From assembly GCA_963765585.1 (NCBI GenBank), contig CAVXXB010000001.1, forward strand, positions 471,343 through 535,342: a stretch of 64,000 nt of DNA. Direction: 5' to 3'. Numbering within the stretch: the stretch's first letter is position 1; each line of letters begins with the position of its first letter. Position numbers and translations under genes: made by a program. The DNA comes from CAVXXB01 sp963765585 (lineage in GTDB: Bacteria > Calditrichota > Calditrichia > JAJRVZ01). Below, in pieces: positions 28,224 through 37,565 of the stretch. The notes under the pieces were generated by a model. That model made no database searches, had not been told where the DNA came from, and saw only the letters and a program-made list of their open reading frames with translations.

Positions 28224-28750
28224 ATGAAATCGGGCACTATAGTATTGGTGCCGCACCGGATAACGTCGATCCCGGCCATGACCACATTCGGAAAAATGTA
28301 CTTTGGGCTAATTTAATGGCCGGTGGTGCCGGGGTAGAATGGTATTTTGGATATAAGAATCCCCATGGTGACTTGAATTGTGAGGACTGGCGTTCACGGG
28401 ATGCGTTATGGGATCAGACCCGCTATGCGCTTAATTTTTTTCAAATGTATACAAATTTTACACAAATGAGTCCGCATAATGAATTAATTTCATCCCGGGA
28501 TGGTTGGTGTTTTTCGTTACCCGGAGAGCAATATGTTATATATTTAAAAAATGGTGGTACGACCAATTTAAAAATTAGTGATGAACAAAGCTATCAGGTT
28601 TATTGGTATAATCCCAGAAAAGGCGGCGATTTGCTAACAGGGAGTCAATCAGAGATATCAGGTCCGGGTATGGTATCTGTCGGAAATTCACCTGCGGAAG
28701 AGAATGGTGACTGGGCAGTATTGGTTGTGTCCCAATCTATTCAAAACTGA
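28211..28750 (+). pseudogene. Glycoside-hydrolase-like protein, C-terminal relic
   Basis: This frame joins upstream as KWVVCVDEIGHYSIGAAPDN (from about 28204). It contains the last part of a DUF4038-type barrel (WANLMAGGAGVEWYFGYKNP, DLNCEDWRSRDALWDQTRYA) and a C-terminal collagen-binding-type beta domain (YVIYLKNGGTTNLKISDEQS, YWYNPRKGGDLLTG). It forms one broken gene with 27930..28223. Without the middle of the barrel it should not be active. Confidence 0.75.
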
Positions 28751-28767
28751 AGGGATAATACTTTTAG

Positions 28768-29001
28768 ATGAAAAACAGTGATTACAAAAAAGCATTCGAA
28801 GGAAAACATATTGATGCCAATTATGTAAAAAACTTGCTGGAGGATAGTGATATACCAGCATTTTTAAAAAATGATACCATGGGGCAGATGTTTCCATTAT
28901 TTGTAGCGGAGGGCAGCTTACATCCGGTTAAAGTATATGTGGATAAAGAAAATCTTGAAAAGGCCCGGCAACTTATTGATGCGTATTTCCTATCCGAATA
29001 A
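28768..29001 (+). CDS. DUF2007 family small protein
   Basis: The product has 77 residues: an N-terminal stretch with YVKNLLEDSDIPAFLKND, then FPLFVAEGSLHPVKVYVD and ENLEKARQLIDAYF. This is the DUF2007 (putative signal-transducing) fold, a ferredoxin-like domain often found near membrane or PII-like functions. Its role is unknown. It starts 17 bases after the glycosidase relic and has a short reading frame with good family match. Confidence 0.85.
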   Translation: MKNSDYKKAFEGKHIDANYVKNLLEDSDIPAFLKNDTMGQMFPLFVAEGSLHPVKVYVDKENLEKARQLIDAYFLSE

Positions 29002-29039
29002 AAAGGCTTTATTTAAATTCGATCAGGGTGTGTATATAA

Positions 29040-29066
29040 GATCCTGAACCAGGTTCAGGATGACGT
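29040..29066. repeat. Dispersed palindrome, CCTGAA...TTCAGG family
   Basis: ATCCTGAACC / GGTTCAGGAT is a near-perfect palindrome followed by GACG, between the convergent ends of the DUF2007 and phosphoglucomutase genes. It could serve as a terminator hairpin, although the following T run is weak (GTTTTG). Confidence 0.7.
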
Positions 29067-29113
29067 TTTGATCTAAATTTTCATTTTTCAGAAGTGTGTA
29101 AATTTTTGATAAA

Positions 29114-30754
29114 TTAATTCAAAGCTGCATCAACGATCTGTTGTGCTTCGTCGCGGATTTGATCCAGGTGAGATTCGCTGATAAAACTTTCTGCGTAGAT
29201 TTTATAAATTTCTTCTGTCCCCGATGGTCTGGCTGCAAACCAGCCATTTTCTGTGACCACTTTTAATCCACCAATGGCTGCATTGTTACCGGGAGCACGG
29301 GTTAGTTTTGCCGTTATGGATTCACCGGCCAGTTCGGTTGCGGAAACCATCTCCGGAGTCAGGTTTTTTAATATTTCCTTCTGTTTCAGATTGGCAGGTG
29401 CATCGTTCCGTGAATATACGGGGTGACCGAACTGTTCCTCCAGATTCTGATAGTGTTCTCCCGGATTCTTTCCGGTTTTTGCTGTGATCTCAGCTGCAAG
29501 CAAGTCAAGAATGATTCCGTCTTTGTCGGTTGTCCATACGGTGCCGTCTTTTCGCAAAAATGATGCACCGGCACTTTCCTCACCACCAAAGCCAAGTGAT
29601 CCGTCAATCAATCCATCAACAAACCATTTAAAGCCTACCGGGACTTCAACCAGCTTTTTATTAATATGAGATGCAATCCGGTCAATCATTGAACTCGAGA
29701 CCAGTGTCTTACCAATAGCTGCCTTTTCGGACCAATCCGGCCGGTTTTGAAACAGGTACCATATGGCAACCGCCAGATAGTGGTTTGGATTCAATAGCCC
29801 ATGACTCTTTGTAACGATTCCATGGCGATCATAGTCCGGGTCATTACCAAATGCGATATCAAACTTATCTTTTAAATCAATCAATCCGGCCATGGCATAT
29901 GGTGAGCTGCAATCCATGCGAATTTTTCCATCTTTATCAAGCGTCATAAATGAAAACGTCGGATCGACATGATTATTTACCATTTCGATATTCAGACCAT
30001 ACGTGTCAGCAATCGGTTGCCAGAATCCAATACCAGAACCACCCAACGGATCGACTCCGATATGCAACCCCGCACCGGCAATCGCCTCCATATCAACCAC
30101 CGATTTAAGATCATTTACGTAAGGCCAGATAAAATCATATTCCTGGGTTGTATCCAGCGTGAGTGCCTTTTTTAAAGAGAACCGCTTGACATCCTTCAAG
30201 TCATTTTCGAGAATTTCATTCGCCCGTTTTTGAATTAGATTCGTTGTGTCCGTGTCGGCGGGCCCGCCATTAGGCGGATTGTATTTAAAACCGCCATCCT
30301 GGGGCGGATTATGAGATGGTGTTATGACAACACCGTCGGCTTTACTACCGGAGTGTACCCGGTTAAAATTAAGTATGGCATGAGAAATAACAGGCGTCGG
30401 TGTATAATTGAGTCCTTGATGAATTCTGAGTTCAACGCCATTTGCACCAAAAACTTCAATTGCGGTTGAATGAGCAGCCTCAGACAATGCGTGGGTGTCC
30501 ATCCCTAAATACAATGGGCCGGAAATGTTTTGACTTTTCCGGTATTCACTCACGGCCTGGCAAACCGCCAGAATATGTTCTTCGGTAAATGTGCTGTTAA
30601 ATGATGTACCGCGATGGCCGGAAGTACCGAACGATATCCGCTGACTCTCATCCCCGGAATCCGGTTTATGGGTATAATATTCTGACATCAATCGTGGAAT
30701 ATTGGTTAAAATTTCTTTTGGTGCTGGTTTACCGGCAAGCGGATGAATTGGCAT
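29114..30754 (-). CDS. pgm: Alpha-D-glucose phosphate-specific phosphoglucomutase
   Basis: The product is 546 residues, the full family length. It interconverts glucose 1-phosphate and glucose 6-phosphate for glycogen and sugar-nucleotide metabolism. The phosphoserine is S147 in VVITPSHNPPQDGG. The magnesium site is in GNDPDYDRHG, the sugar loop is GEESAGAS, and the phosphate loop is ARPSGTEEIYKIYAES near the C terminus. TSGHRGTSF at 44-52 is the first family motif. The gene is cytosolic and stands alone. Confidence 0.95.
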   Translation of the reverse strand: MPIHPLAGKPAPKEILTNIPRLMSEYYTHKPDSGDESQRISFGTSGHRGTSFNSTFTEEHILAVCQAVSEYRKSQNISGPLYLGMDTHALSEAAHSTAIEVFGANGVELRIHQGLNYTPTPVISHAILNFNRVHSGSKADGVVITPSHNPPQDGGFKYNPPNGGPADTDTTNLIQKRANEILENDLKDVKRFSLKKALTLDTTQEYDFIWPYVNDLKSVVDMEAIAGAGLHIGVDPLGGSGIGFWQPIADTYGLNIEMVNNHVDPTFSFMTLDKDGKIRMDCSSPYAMAGLIDLKDKFDIAFGNDPDYDRHGIVTKSHGLLNPNHYLAVAIWYLFQNRPDWSEKAAIGKTLVSSSMIDRIASHINKKLVEVPVGFKWFVDGLIDGSLGFGGEESAGASFLRKDGTVWTTDKDGIILDLLAAEITAKTGKNPGEHYQNLEEQFGHPVYSRNDAPANLKQKEILKNLTPEMVSATELAGESITAKLTRAPGNNAAIGGLKVVTENGWFAARPSGTEEIYKIYAESFISESHLDQIRDEAQQIVDAALN

Positions 30755-30786
30755 AATGACCTCTTGTTGATGTGCGTATTTTTTTG

Positions 30787-31000
30787 TTACACGAAGAACA
30801 TGAAGGGGGCACGAAAGTCACGAAGAATTAAAAATATTTTTAAATGCATCGTGCTTTTTAAAGTCTAAATATGCTATTACTTCTTTTAAAGCTTTCAGAT
30901 TATTATTGGCTTTTTAAGTACTATTACGCATATGGCACAAATAAATAAATTACTATTTCCTTCGTGGGCTTCGAGATCCCTTCGTGTCCTTCGTGAAATT
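30787..31000. repeat. Dispersed inverted repeat, CACGAAG variant
   Basis: The left arm is TTACACGAAGAACATGAAGG...CACGAAG (30787-30825) and the right arm CTTCGTGGGCTTCGAG...CTTCGTGTCCTTCGTGAAA (30960-30999), about 130 bases apart. It is a variant of the CGCAAAG family in which CGCAAAG is replaced by CACGAAG. It lies between the starts and stops of minus-strand genes. Confidence 0.7.
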
Positions 31001-31024
31001 CTTTCTTAAATCTCAATCAGGAAT

Positions 31025-32956
31025 TTAGGAAGCAAACTCATATTTATCCATCAACTTTTTATATTGTGGGCTTTCACGAAACTCGGCAAAAACCGGGAAG
31101 GATCTCATAAAAAACATACTCAAATTTTGCGACAAGGCCTGATCAAGCTGTTCGTAGACTTTATCAAATTCGTCTAGTCCAAGGTATACCAAGGCAAAAT
31201 CGGAGTATAAGCTTACATCAGGGTCCTGTTCCTGCCTTTTCTTTAATAGACCCAGGATCTCCCGTGCCTTATCGACCTGACCTGTTTTACCATACACAAA
31301 TCCTAACCCGGTAATACCCTTTAACGGGTGACCGACCAATTCATGGTGCCGGGTGAAACATTCGAGACTTTTTTTAGTATCGCCCATCAAATAATAGGTC
31401 CAGCCCTTACCCTCAATCGCGGATCTAAAGCCGGGATCCAGTTCCAGGGTTCTATCGAATTGTCTCAGGGCATCTTGATATTGACCATTTATGGCATACA
31501 CCTCACCCAGGTTATCATTAATTGGTAACGATAATGGATCTAAATGCACGGCTTTCTCCATTGTTTTTACTGCATCCGGTACCCTGTTTACAGCTACCAA
31601 ATAGACATAGTAAGCAAAGTGGACATATGCAGATCCGGGATTCAATTGTAACGCCTGCTCCATTGATTCTTTCGCCTGTTTCAGGTCCCAATCATAAAAC
31701 ACATTGAATAAACCCAGGGCGACATGTGACTCAGCAATTTCTGTATCCAGCTCCAGCGCTTTTAGTGCAGCCTCTTTTGCTTTGGGATAAGCAAGGCGTG
31801 ACGGCAGCTGCCCCATAGCACCGAGCATCGTATAGGCATTGGCCAGCCCGGTATATGGCAAGGCAAAGCCAGGCTCTATCTGTATCGCCTCTTCAAAACA
31901 GCGGATACTGTTGGTTGCGCCGTCCGGCGTCCATTTATTGAAGTAAAAATTACCCTTAAGATATAAATGATACGCGTCAATATTCTTTGTCGGGTTTTTT
32001 ACAAGCGATTCAAACCGCTCTTCGCCGGTTAATGTGGCTCGTAATTGATTGGCAATTTTACGGGATATTTCATCCTGGACGTCAAAAATATCTTCGAGAC
32101 TGCGATCATATGTTTCGGACCATAGATGATAACCATCTGCGGTGTTTATCAACTGGGCCGTAATCCGAACCCGGTTTCCTGATTTACGAACGCTACCCTC
32201 AAGAAGATTCGCTACATCAAGCCTCTGGCCGATTTCCCTGATATCCTCATTCTTTCCTTTGAATGCAAAGGAAGAGGTTCGCGATGTTACCCGTAATCCA
32301 TCCACCTTTACCAGGGCATTTAAAATTTCTTCCGTAATACCATCACTAAAATATTCATTTTCCGGATCATTGCTCATATTGGCAAACGGTAATACAGCGA
32401 TGCTGGATATATGTGTTTTTACTTTTCCTTTCAGATCTTTTCTGGAAGGAATTCTCAAGCCCTCATTGGCCAGGGCAATCACTTCGACCGGACGCTCAAC
32501 ATTTTTTAACTCGAAATAGCCAAAACTGATTGTCTTAAATTGGGGATGGTTTTTTATCTCATCAAATACTTTTCCGGATATCAAAATAGCACCGGGTACC
32601 GATAATGATTCAATTCGGGATGCCACATTCACACCATCACCATAAATACCATCATCATCATGTACAATATCCCCGGAATGAATTCCGATACGCAGCGGAA
32701 TGCGGGGCTCCTGGTTCAGAGCCATCTGAATTTTTACGGCACAGCTGACAGCGTCTACCACACTACCAAAAGTGCTTAAAGTGCCATCACCATAATACTG
32801 CAAAATCCGGCCATTGTTATCGGTGATGAGATCCTGCAAAACCGATCGGTGCCGGTCACGATTCTGCTTTGCCTTTTTTTCATCACGTTGCATCAGCGCT
32901 GTGTAACCCACCATATCAGTAAACATGATGGCTGCTAATTGTCTTACGGGTTTCAT
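31025..32956 (-). CDS. Class III adenylate/guanylate cyclase with TolB-like and TPR domains
   Basis: The protein has 643 residues and no signal peptide. An N-terminal class III cyclase (1-165) has metal Asp14 in IMFTDMVGYTA and Asp56 in YYGDGTLSTF, plus NVASRIESL. Residues 180-310 match a TolB/FlgO-like domain (SSIAVLPFANMSNDPENEYF, DGITEEILNAL). Then come about eight TPR repeats (330-640). Proteins of this build are common in FCB bacteria and are thought to make cAMP under control of TPR-bound partners. It is a single-gene unit. Confidence 0.92.
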   Translation of the reverse strand: MKPVRQLAAIMFTDMVGYTALMQRDEKKAKQNRDRHRSVLQDLITDNNGRILQYYGDGTLSTFGSVVDAVSCAVKIQMALNQEPRIPLRIGIHSGDIVHDDDGIYGDGVNVASRIESLSVPGAILISGKVFDEIKNHPQFKTISFGYFELKNVERPVEVIALANEGLRIPSRKDLKGKVKTHISSIAVLPFANMSNDPENEYFSDGITEEILNALVKVDGLRVTSRTSSFAFKGKNEDIREIGQRLDVANLLEGSVRKSGNRVRITAQLINTADGYHLWSETYDRSLEDIFDVQDEISRKIANQLRATLTGEERFESLVKNPTKNIDAYHLYLKGNFYFNKWTPDGATNSIRCFEEAIQIEPGFALPYTGLANAYTMLGAMGQLPSRLAYPKAKEAALKALELDTEIAESHVALGLFNVFYDWDLKQAKESMEQALQLNPGSAYVHFAYYVYLVAVNRVPDAVKTMEKAVHLDPLSLPINDNLGEVYAINGQYQDALRQFDRTLELDPGFRSAIEGKGWTYYLMGDTKKSLECFTRHHELVGHPLKGITGLGFVYGKTGQVDKAREILGLLKKRQEQDPDVSLYSDFALVYLGLDEFDKVYEQLDQALSQNLSMFFMRSFPVFAEFRESPQYKKLMDKYEFAS

Positions 32957-33259
32957 CTTATTATCACTTTTTTTATAGAACTTATGGTATTACATAACTT
33001 CCTTGAAATTAATAAAGCCCAAAATGCGTAGATATATTCCTGATACATAGTGTGAAATGGCTTTATTAACGGGGAAGAATTAACTAAATTTATATCTTTC
33101 TGATCTAGCGGGATATTTTAATTATCAACCACTAAGTCACAAAGACACAAAGCATGAAATTTAAGAGTGCATGAATATACAATTTATATTTTTAATCATA
33201 AAAATTTGTTTTTCTTTCGGCTTAGTGCCTTTGTGGTTTAATAAACAGGTATTAATTAC
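32957..33259. repeat. Intergenic gap with a dispersed inverted repeat
   Basis: A copy of the family occupies 33126-33240. The left arm is AACCACTAAGTCACAAAGACAC and the right arm ends GCCTTTGTGGTTTAATAA. The left part (32957-33120) is AT-rich and should contain the promoter of the cyclase gene. No gene is visible. Confidence 0.7.
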
Positions 33260-34384
33260 ATGAGTGATAATATACAAAATATGGATGAGATATTAAGGGA
33301 ATCTATTTCTGAAAATGATAAATGGAAATTAGATGATCTCTATAGTTCCATGGATGAATGGCAAAAGAGAAAATCTGAAATTGAGCAGCGCATAAAAAAA
33401 CTCACTTTTTTAAAATCGACAATAAAAACTTCTGCCAAAGATTTACTAAAAGTACTTGATGAATATTATTTTCTTGAGAAAGAGCTCATGCGGTTGTATG
33501 CATATGCTGTAATGCTCTCTGACCAGGATACCCGCGAATCAGGCCCGTTGGGCATGAAGCAGACCATGATGCATCTGGAGACCAAATTGCGTGATGCGGC
33601 ATCTTTTATCGAACCGGAACTTCTGACTCTGCCTGAGAAACGAATTGACTTCTACTTTGAGACAACGCCAAAACTTGATGTTTATCGTCAGGCAATTAAT
33701 GATATTTACAGGCGGAAAGAACATACCTTACCGGAAGGCGAAGAAAAGTTACTTGCCCAGGCCAGTTTGATGAGCGGCACCGCTCATGAAGTCTATAATA
33801 TTTTCAGTAATGCTGATCTTCCTTATCCGGTTGTAGATTTATCAGATAAAAAAGAGGTTCGGCTGGATGCTACAAATTATAGTCTCTACCGGGCTTCCCA
33901 AAACCGCGATGACCGTAAGATAGTGTTCGAAGCCTTCTTTGATACTATGCACAAATTTAAGCGAACTTTCGGTACGCAACTCAATGGTGAGATTAATAAG
34001 AATCTTTTTTATAGAAATGTACGTAAGTATGACAGTTGCCTTGAAAGTTCACTGGATCGCAATAATATTCCGGTGACAGTCTATAACAAGTTAATCGAAA
34101 ATGTGAATAATAATTTAGATACACTACATCGTTATTTTTTATTGCGAAAAAAGATGCTGGGTCTGGAAGAATTGCACTTTTATGATATTTATGCTTCGCT
34201 GGTTAAAGAAGTGGATTTAAAATATTCGTATGAGGAATCGGTATCCGTAATCACCCGGTCGCTGGCTGTCTTAGGAGAAGATTATGGCCAGGCGTTGAAG
34301 CGCTCTTTTACTGAGCGTTGGATTGATGTTTATCCCAACACTGGAAAACGCTCCGGTGCATACATGGATGGGATAGACTTATGA
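33260..34384 (+). CDS. Oligoendopeptidase F (M3B), copy 1, N-terminal segment
   Basis: This is the helical N-terminal part of a PepF-type peptidase of about 609 codons (33260-35087), split by one frameshift. Features shared with copy 2 are SDQDTRESGPL, LDATNYSLYRASQNRDDR and RWIDVYPNTGKRSGAY. There is no signal peptide, so copy 1 is cytosolic. The frame ends at YMDGIDL; YDVHPYILMNFKDKYNDV continues in the next frame from 34380. An apparent extra base lies between 34365 and 34378. Confidence 0.85.
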   Translation: MSDNIQNMDEILRESISENDKWKLDDLYSSMDEWQKRKSEIEQRIKKLTFLKSTIKTSAKDLLKVLDEYYFLEKELMRLYAYAVMLSDQDTRESGPLGMKQTMMHLETKLRDAASFIEPELLTLPEKRIDFYFETTPKLDVYRQAINDIYRRKEHTLPEGEEKLLAQASLMSGTAHEVYNIFSNADLPYPVVDLSDKKEVRLDATNYSLYRASQNRDDRKIVFEAFFDTMHKFKRTFGTQLNGEINKNLFYRNVRKYDSCLESSLDRNNIPVTVYNKLIENVNNNLDTLHRYFLLRKKMLGLEELHFYDIYASLVKEVDLKYSYEESVSVITRSLAVLGEDYGQALKRSFTERWIDVYPNTGKRSGAYMDGIDL

Positions 34385-34403
34385 TGTCCATCCGTATATA
34401 CTG

Positions 34404-35087
34404 ATGAATTTTAAAGATAAGTATAATGATGTCAGCACATTGACCCATGAGTTGGGCCATGCGATGCATAGTTATTTTTCGAATCGTGAACAGCCATATG
34501 TAAATTCTCAGTATCCGATATTTTTAGCAGAAGTAGCCTCTACGGTAAATGAGGCGTTGTTGATAGATTATGTTCTAAAAGAGATTGACAATCCTCAGCA
34601 GAGATTGTCTTTACTTGGTGATGCGTTGGAGGGATTTCGCGGTACCCTGTTTCGCCAAACCCAGTTTTCTGAGTTTGAACTGATGATACACAGCAAGGCA
34701 GAATCCGGTGAGGCACTCACCGGGGATACATTGACACAGATGTATCTGGAAATATTTAAAAAATATTATGGCAGTGAACAAGGTATTACAGAAATAGATG
34801 ACCTGTATGGAATTGAATGGGCATATATTCCTCATTTTTATTATAATTTTTATGTATTTCAATACAGTACGTCATTCACGGCGGCCCAGGCTCTGGCTGA
34901 CAAGTTGCTCCAGGGTGAGACTGGAATTGTTGACAAATATATCGATTTTTTATCAAGCGGCTGTTCGGATTACGCGATTCCAACCCTGATGAAGGTGGGG
35001 ATTGATATGACAAATAACGAGCCGTTTGATTTGACCATAAAGCGGATGAATATGGTCATGGATGAAATTGAGGCACTTGTTAACTGA
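34404..35087 (+). CDS. Oligoendopeptidase F (M3B), copy 1, catalytic segment
   Basis: This is the metalloprotease core of copy 1. HELGH at 15-19 binds zinc, and the third ligand E43 is in IFLAEVASTVNEALL. YGIEWAYIPHFYYNFYVFQY and the C-terminal KRMNMVMDEIEALVN are also conserved with copy 2. The real protein has no start here; translation enters from the previous frame near 34380. M3B enzymes cut oligopeptides of about 7-17 residues. The downstream copy at 35412 is a paralogue. Confidence 0.85.
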   Translation: MNFKDKYNDVSTLTHELGHAMHSYFSNREQPYVNSQYPIFLAEVASTVNEALLIDYVLKEIDNPQQRLSLLGDALEGFRGTLFRQTQFSEFELMIHSKAESGEALTGDTLTQMYLEIFKKYYGSEQGITEIDDLYGIEWAYIPHFYYNFYVFQYSTSFTAAQALADKLLQGETGIVDKYIDFLSSGCSDYAIPTLMKVGIDMTNNEPFDLTIKRMNMVMDEIEALVN

Positions 35088-35411
35088 TGTTATAGAGAGA
35101 AACAGAAGCATGAAATTATATAACATGCTTAATTAATAATTTTACCACGAAGACTCAAAGGCACGAAGAAAAAAGAATTATAAAATTATAGATAAAGTTC
35201 AAAAACTATACTCATAATTTTAAATAATTCAAATGACCCATTATTTATCATGACTTTGTGTCTTTGTGACTTAGTGGTTTTAGATAATTGAGGATCACCG
35301 CAAAGAGCGCTAAATATTATTAATTATTTCTTTGCGTACATGGCGTCTTCTTGGCGGACTTAGCGGTTAATCTTTTAGAAATTTAAACAAAAACCATTTA
35401 ATGGAGGATTT
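35088..35411. repeat. Intergenic gap with two inverted repeats in tandem
   Basis: At 35142-35282 is a CACGAAG/ACAAAG variant (left TTACCACGAAGACTCAAAGG, right CTTTGTGTCTTTGTGACTTAGTGG). It is directly followed at 35295-35371 by a CGCAAAG copy (left CACCGCAAAGAGCGCTAA, right TTGGCGGACTTAGCGGTTAA). Two different family members sitting side by side between duplicated pepF genes is unusual. A TGGAGGATTT ribosome site for copy 2 closes the gap. Confidence 0.75.
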
Positions 35412-35735
35412 ATGAAGTTAAAATCAACATTCGTACTCGTGATGACCCTGTTGCTTGTTTTAGTGGTTGGTGTCCAGAAAGGATTTGTAACCGATATTGA
35501 GAAAAATCGTGATTCGGTTGCCGATAAATACAAATGGGATCTGACTCATTTGTATGCCGATATGGATTCGTGGAAGAAGGGGGTCGGTGATGTCAGTGAG
35601 CGTATGAAGAAGATCGGATCTTATGAGGGGAAACTGGGTAATTCGGCAGGTGATTTATTAGAAGCGCTGGATTACTATCATGATGTGCATAAACAATATA
35701 TACGTTTGATGACATATGCCTTTCAGCTTATCTGA
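35412..35735 (+). CDS. Oligoendopeptidase F, copy 2 (exported), N-terminal segment
   Basis: This segment is the start of the second PepF paralogue. It begins with a hydrophobic signal or anchor (FVLVMTLLLVLVVGV at residues 7-21), which copy 1 lacks. The domain then matches copy 1: KYKWDLTHLYADMDSWKKGV. The frame stops at YAFQLI. The homologous SLSDQDKRESGPL is read in the next frame, so an extra base lies near 35727. A GGAGG site stands 8 bases before the ATG, supporting this start and so the signal sequence. Confidence 0.8.
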   Translation: MKLKSTFVLVMTLLLVLVVGVQKGFVTDIEKNRDSVADKYKWDLTHLYADMDSWKKGVGDVSERMKKIGSYEGKLGNSAGDLLEALDYYHDVHKQYIRLMTYAFQLI

Positions 35736-37311
35736 TCAGGATAAGAGGGAATCCGGACCACTTGCCATGGATCAGGAAATTAATCAGGTTGGTACAAATC
35801 TGAGAAAGGTATCCGCTTATATAAAGCCGGAAATTCTTAGTATCTCAAAAGAAAAATTAGACGGGTATCTCAAATCGGAAAACGAATTGCAAAAATACAG
35901 CATGTATCTTGATAATATTGTTCGTGGAAAAGATCATACTCTGGATTCCAATGGTGAAGTTCTGATTGCTGAAGCCGGACGTATGTCCAGTTCGGCTTAT
36001 GATATTTTTAGTATTTTTACAAGTGCGGATATGCCGAGGCCGACAGTCAAATTATCCGATGGCAGTGAAGTTCGTCTTGATGCGGCCGGATATGGGGGTA
36101 ACCGGGCCCGCGCCAACCGTGAAGATCGCATCACTGTATTTGAGGCATTTTTTGGCGGTTTGAATGATTACCGGCGTACCCTGGGCACCCAGTTAAATGC
36201 AGAAGTACAGAAAAACATTTTTTATAAGAATGCACGTAACTATAGTTCCAGCTTAGAAAGTGCCCTTGATGGTAACAACATTCCGGTAAGTGTATATCAT
36301 AAATTGATTGAAAACATCAACAATAATCTGCCCACATTACACCGTTATCTAAATCTGCGCAAAAGAATGCTCGGCGTTGATGAGTTGCATTATTATGATA
36401 TGTATCCTTCACTGGTCAAATCTGTAGATCTGGCTTATGAATATGATGAAGCAATGGATCTAATGCGCGAATCACTGGTGGCCCTGGGATCTGATTATGT
36501 TGCCACAGTGGACCGTGCATTTAAAGAGCGCTGGATTGATGTTTATCCGAATACCGGGAAACGATCCGGTGCCTATTCCAGCGGCAATGCGTATGATGTG
36601 CATCCATATATCTTGCTCAATTATAATGGTAAATATGATGATGTCAGTACCCTGGCCCATGAGTTAGGCCACACCATGCACAGTTATTATTCGAATGAGA
36701 ACCAGCCGTATGTGAATGCAGATTATCCGATTTTTCTTGCTGAGGTGGCCTCAACGGCAAATGAAGCCTTGTTGATGGATTATATGCTCAAAAAACTGGA
36801 TGATCCGGAAAAGAAATTGTCATTACTTGGCAGTTATTTGGAAAATGCCCGCCAGACGGTATTTCGCCAGACCCAGTTTGCTGAATTTGAATTAAAAATA
36901 CATGAACTGGCGGAAAGTGGTGTCGCACTTACCGGAGATAAATTCACCGAAGTATATATGGAAATTTTAAAAAAGTATTATGGCCATGATCAGGGTATCA
37001 CGGTTATCGATGATCTGTATGCCATCGAATGGGCTTATATACCCCATTTCTATTATAACTTTTATGTGTTCCAGTATAGTACTTCATTTCTGGCATCACA
37101 GGTACTGGCTGAGAAAATGCTGAGCGGTGAGCCGGGAATGGTCGACAAATATCTGGCCTTTCTTTCCAGTGGAAATTCGGAATATGCCATCCCCACTCTA
37201 AAGAAGGTTGGTATTGATATGACCACCAATGAGCCTTTTGAAATCAGCATGAAAAAAATGAATCGTGTGATGGATGAGATCGAAGCGCTCCTTCAAGAGA
37301 TAGAAAAATAA
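35716..37311 (+). CDS. Oligoendopeptidase F, copy 2 (exported), main segment
   Basis: This is the bulk of the second PepF paralogue. HELGH at 315-319 with the following HSYYSNENQPYVNADYP, the glutamate of FLAEVASTANEALLMDYM, and the C-terminal AIEWAYIPHFYYNF are all present. It is nearly collinear with copy 1 and clearly a tandem duplication. With the signal sequence in the preceding frame the joined product is about 632 residues and would act outside the cytoplasm. It may feed on extracellular peptides made by the secreted M1/M28, M16 and S9 enzymes. Confidence 0.85.
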   Translation: MPFSLSDQDKRESGPLAMDQEINQVGTNLRKVSAYIKPEILSISKEKLDGYLKSENELQKYSMYLDNIVRGKDHTLDSNGEVLIAEAGRMSSSAYDIFSIFTSADMPRPTVKLSDGSEVRLDAAGYGGNRARANREDRITVFEAFFGGLNDYRRTLGTQLNAEVQKNIFYKNARNYSSSLESALDGNNIPVSVYHKLIENINNNLPTLHRYLNLRKRMLGVDELHYYDMYPSLVKSVDLAYEYDEAMDLMRESLVALGSDYVATVDRAFKERWIDVYPNTGKRSGAYSSGNAYDVHPYILLNYNGKYDDVSTLAHELGHTMHSYYSNENQPYVNADYPIFLAEVASTANEALLMDYMLKKLDDPEKKLSLLGSYLENARQTVFRQTQFAEFELKIHELAESGVALTGDKFTEVYMEILKKYYGHDQGITVIDDLYAIEWAYIPHFYYNFYVFQYSTSFLASQVLAEKMLSGEPGMVDKYLAFLSSGNSEYAIPTLKKVGIDMTTNEPFEISMKKMNRVMDEIEALLQEIEK

Positions 37312-37314
37312 ATT

Positions 37315-37555
37315 TTAAAGGACAAAAGGATAAGAGGATAAAGGGATAATAGGCTAAAGGGTGAGTGAACAAGAGTAAAAAAGGATATTTGTGAGCTATA
37401 TTGCTCTGATCTCTTTTAATCTCTTTTCCTTTTTTCCATTTTCCCCTTATCCCTTTTCAAAAACTCTCTTTCATGACGTAAATGGGTAGTAGCCGCAGTA
37501 TACGCAGAGCAAAATTTTAATTAATCCATGCGTATTTTGCGGTTATTTTTTTATA
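37315..37555. repeat. Two dispersed inverted repeats before the ABC-F gene
   Basis: 37318-37460 has AAAGGATAAGAGGATAAAGGG on the left and CCCCTTATCCCTTTTC on the right. It is a purine/pyrimidine repeat also seen in part at 27235-27265. 37491-37546 is a short CGCAAAG-family member (AGCCGCAGTATACGCAGAGC ... GCGTATTTTGCGGTTATT). No gene is present. Confidence 0.65.
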
Positions 37556-37565
37556 AATTATAATT

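Noticed and set aside
29040..29066. Rho-independent terminator at the end of the DUF2007 gene.
   Set aside because: The stem is good, but the T run is weak, and the same palindrome occurs elsewhere away from gene ends, so it is listed as a repeat.
34360..34404. Programmed ribosomal frameshift in PepF copy 1 (and likewise at the M16, EamA and SpoIIE junctions).
   Set aside because: No slippery heptamer or downstream pseudoknot was found, the required shift differs in site between paralogues, and many unrelated genes show the same fault.
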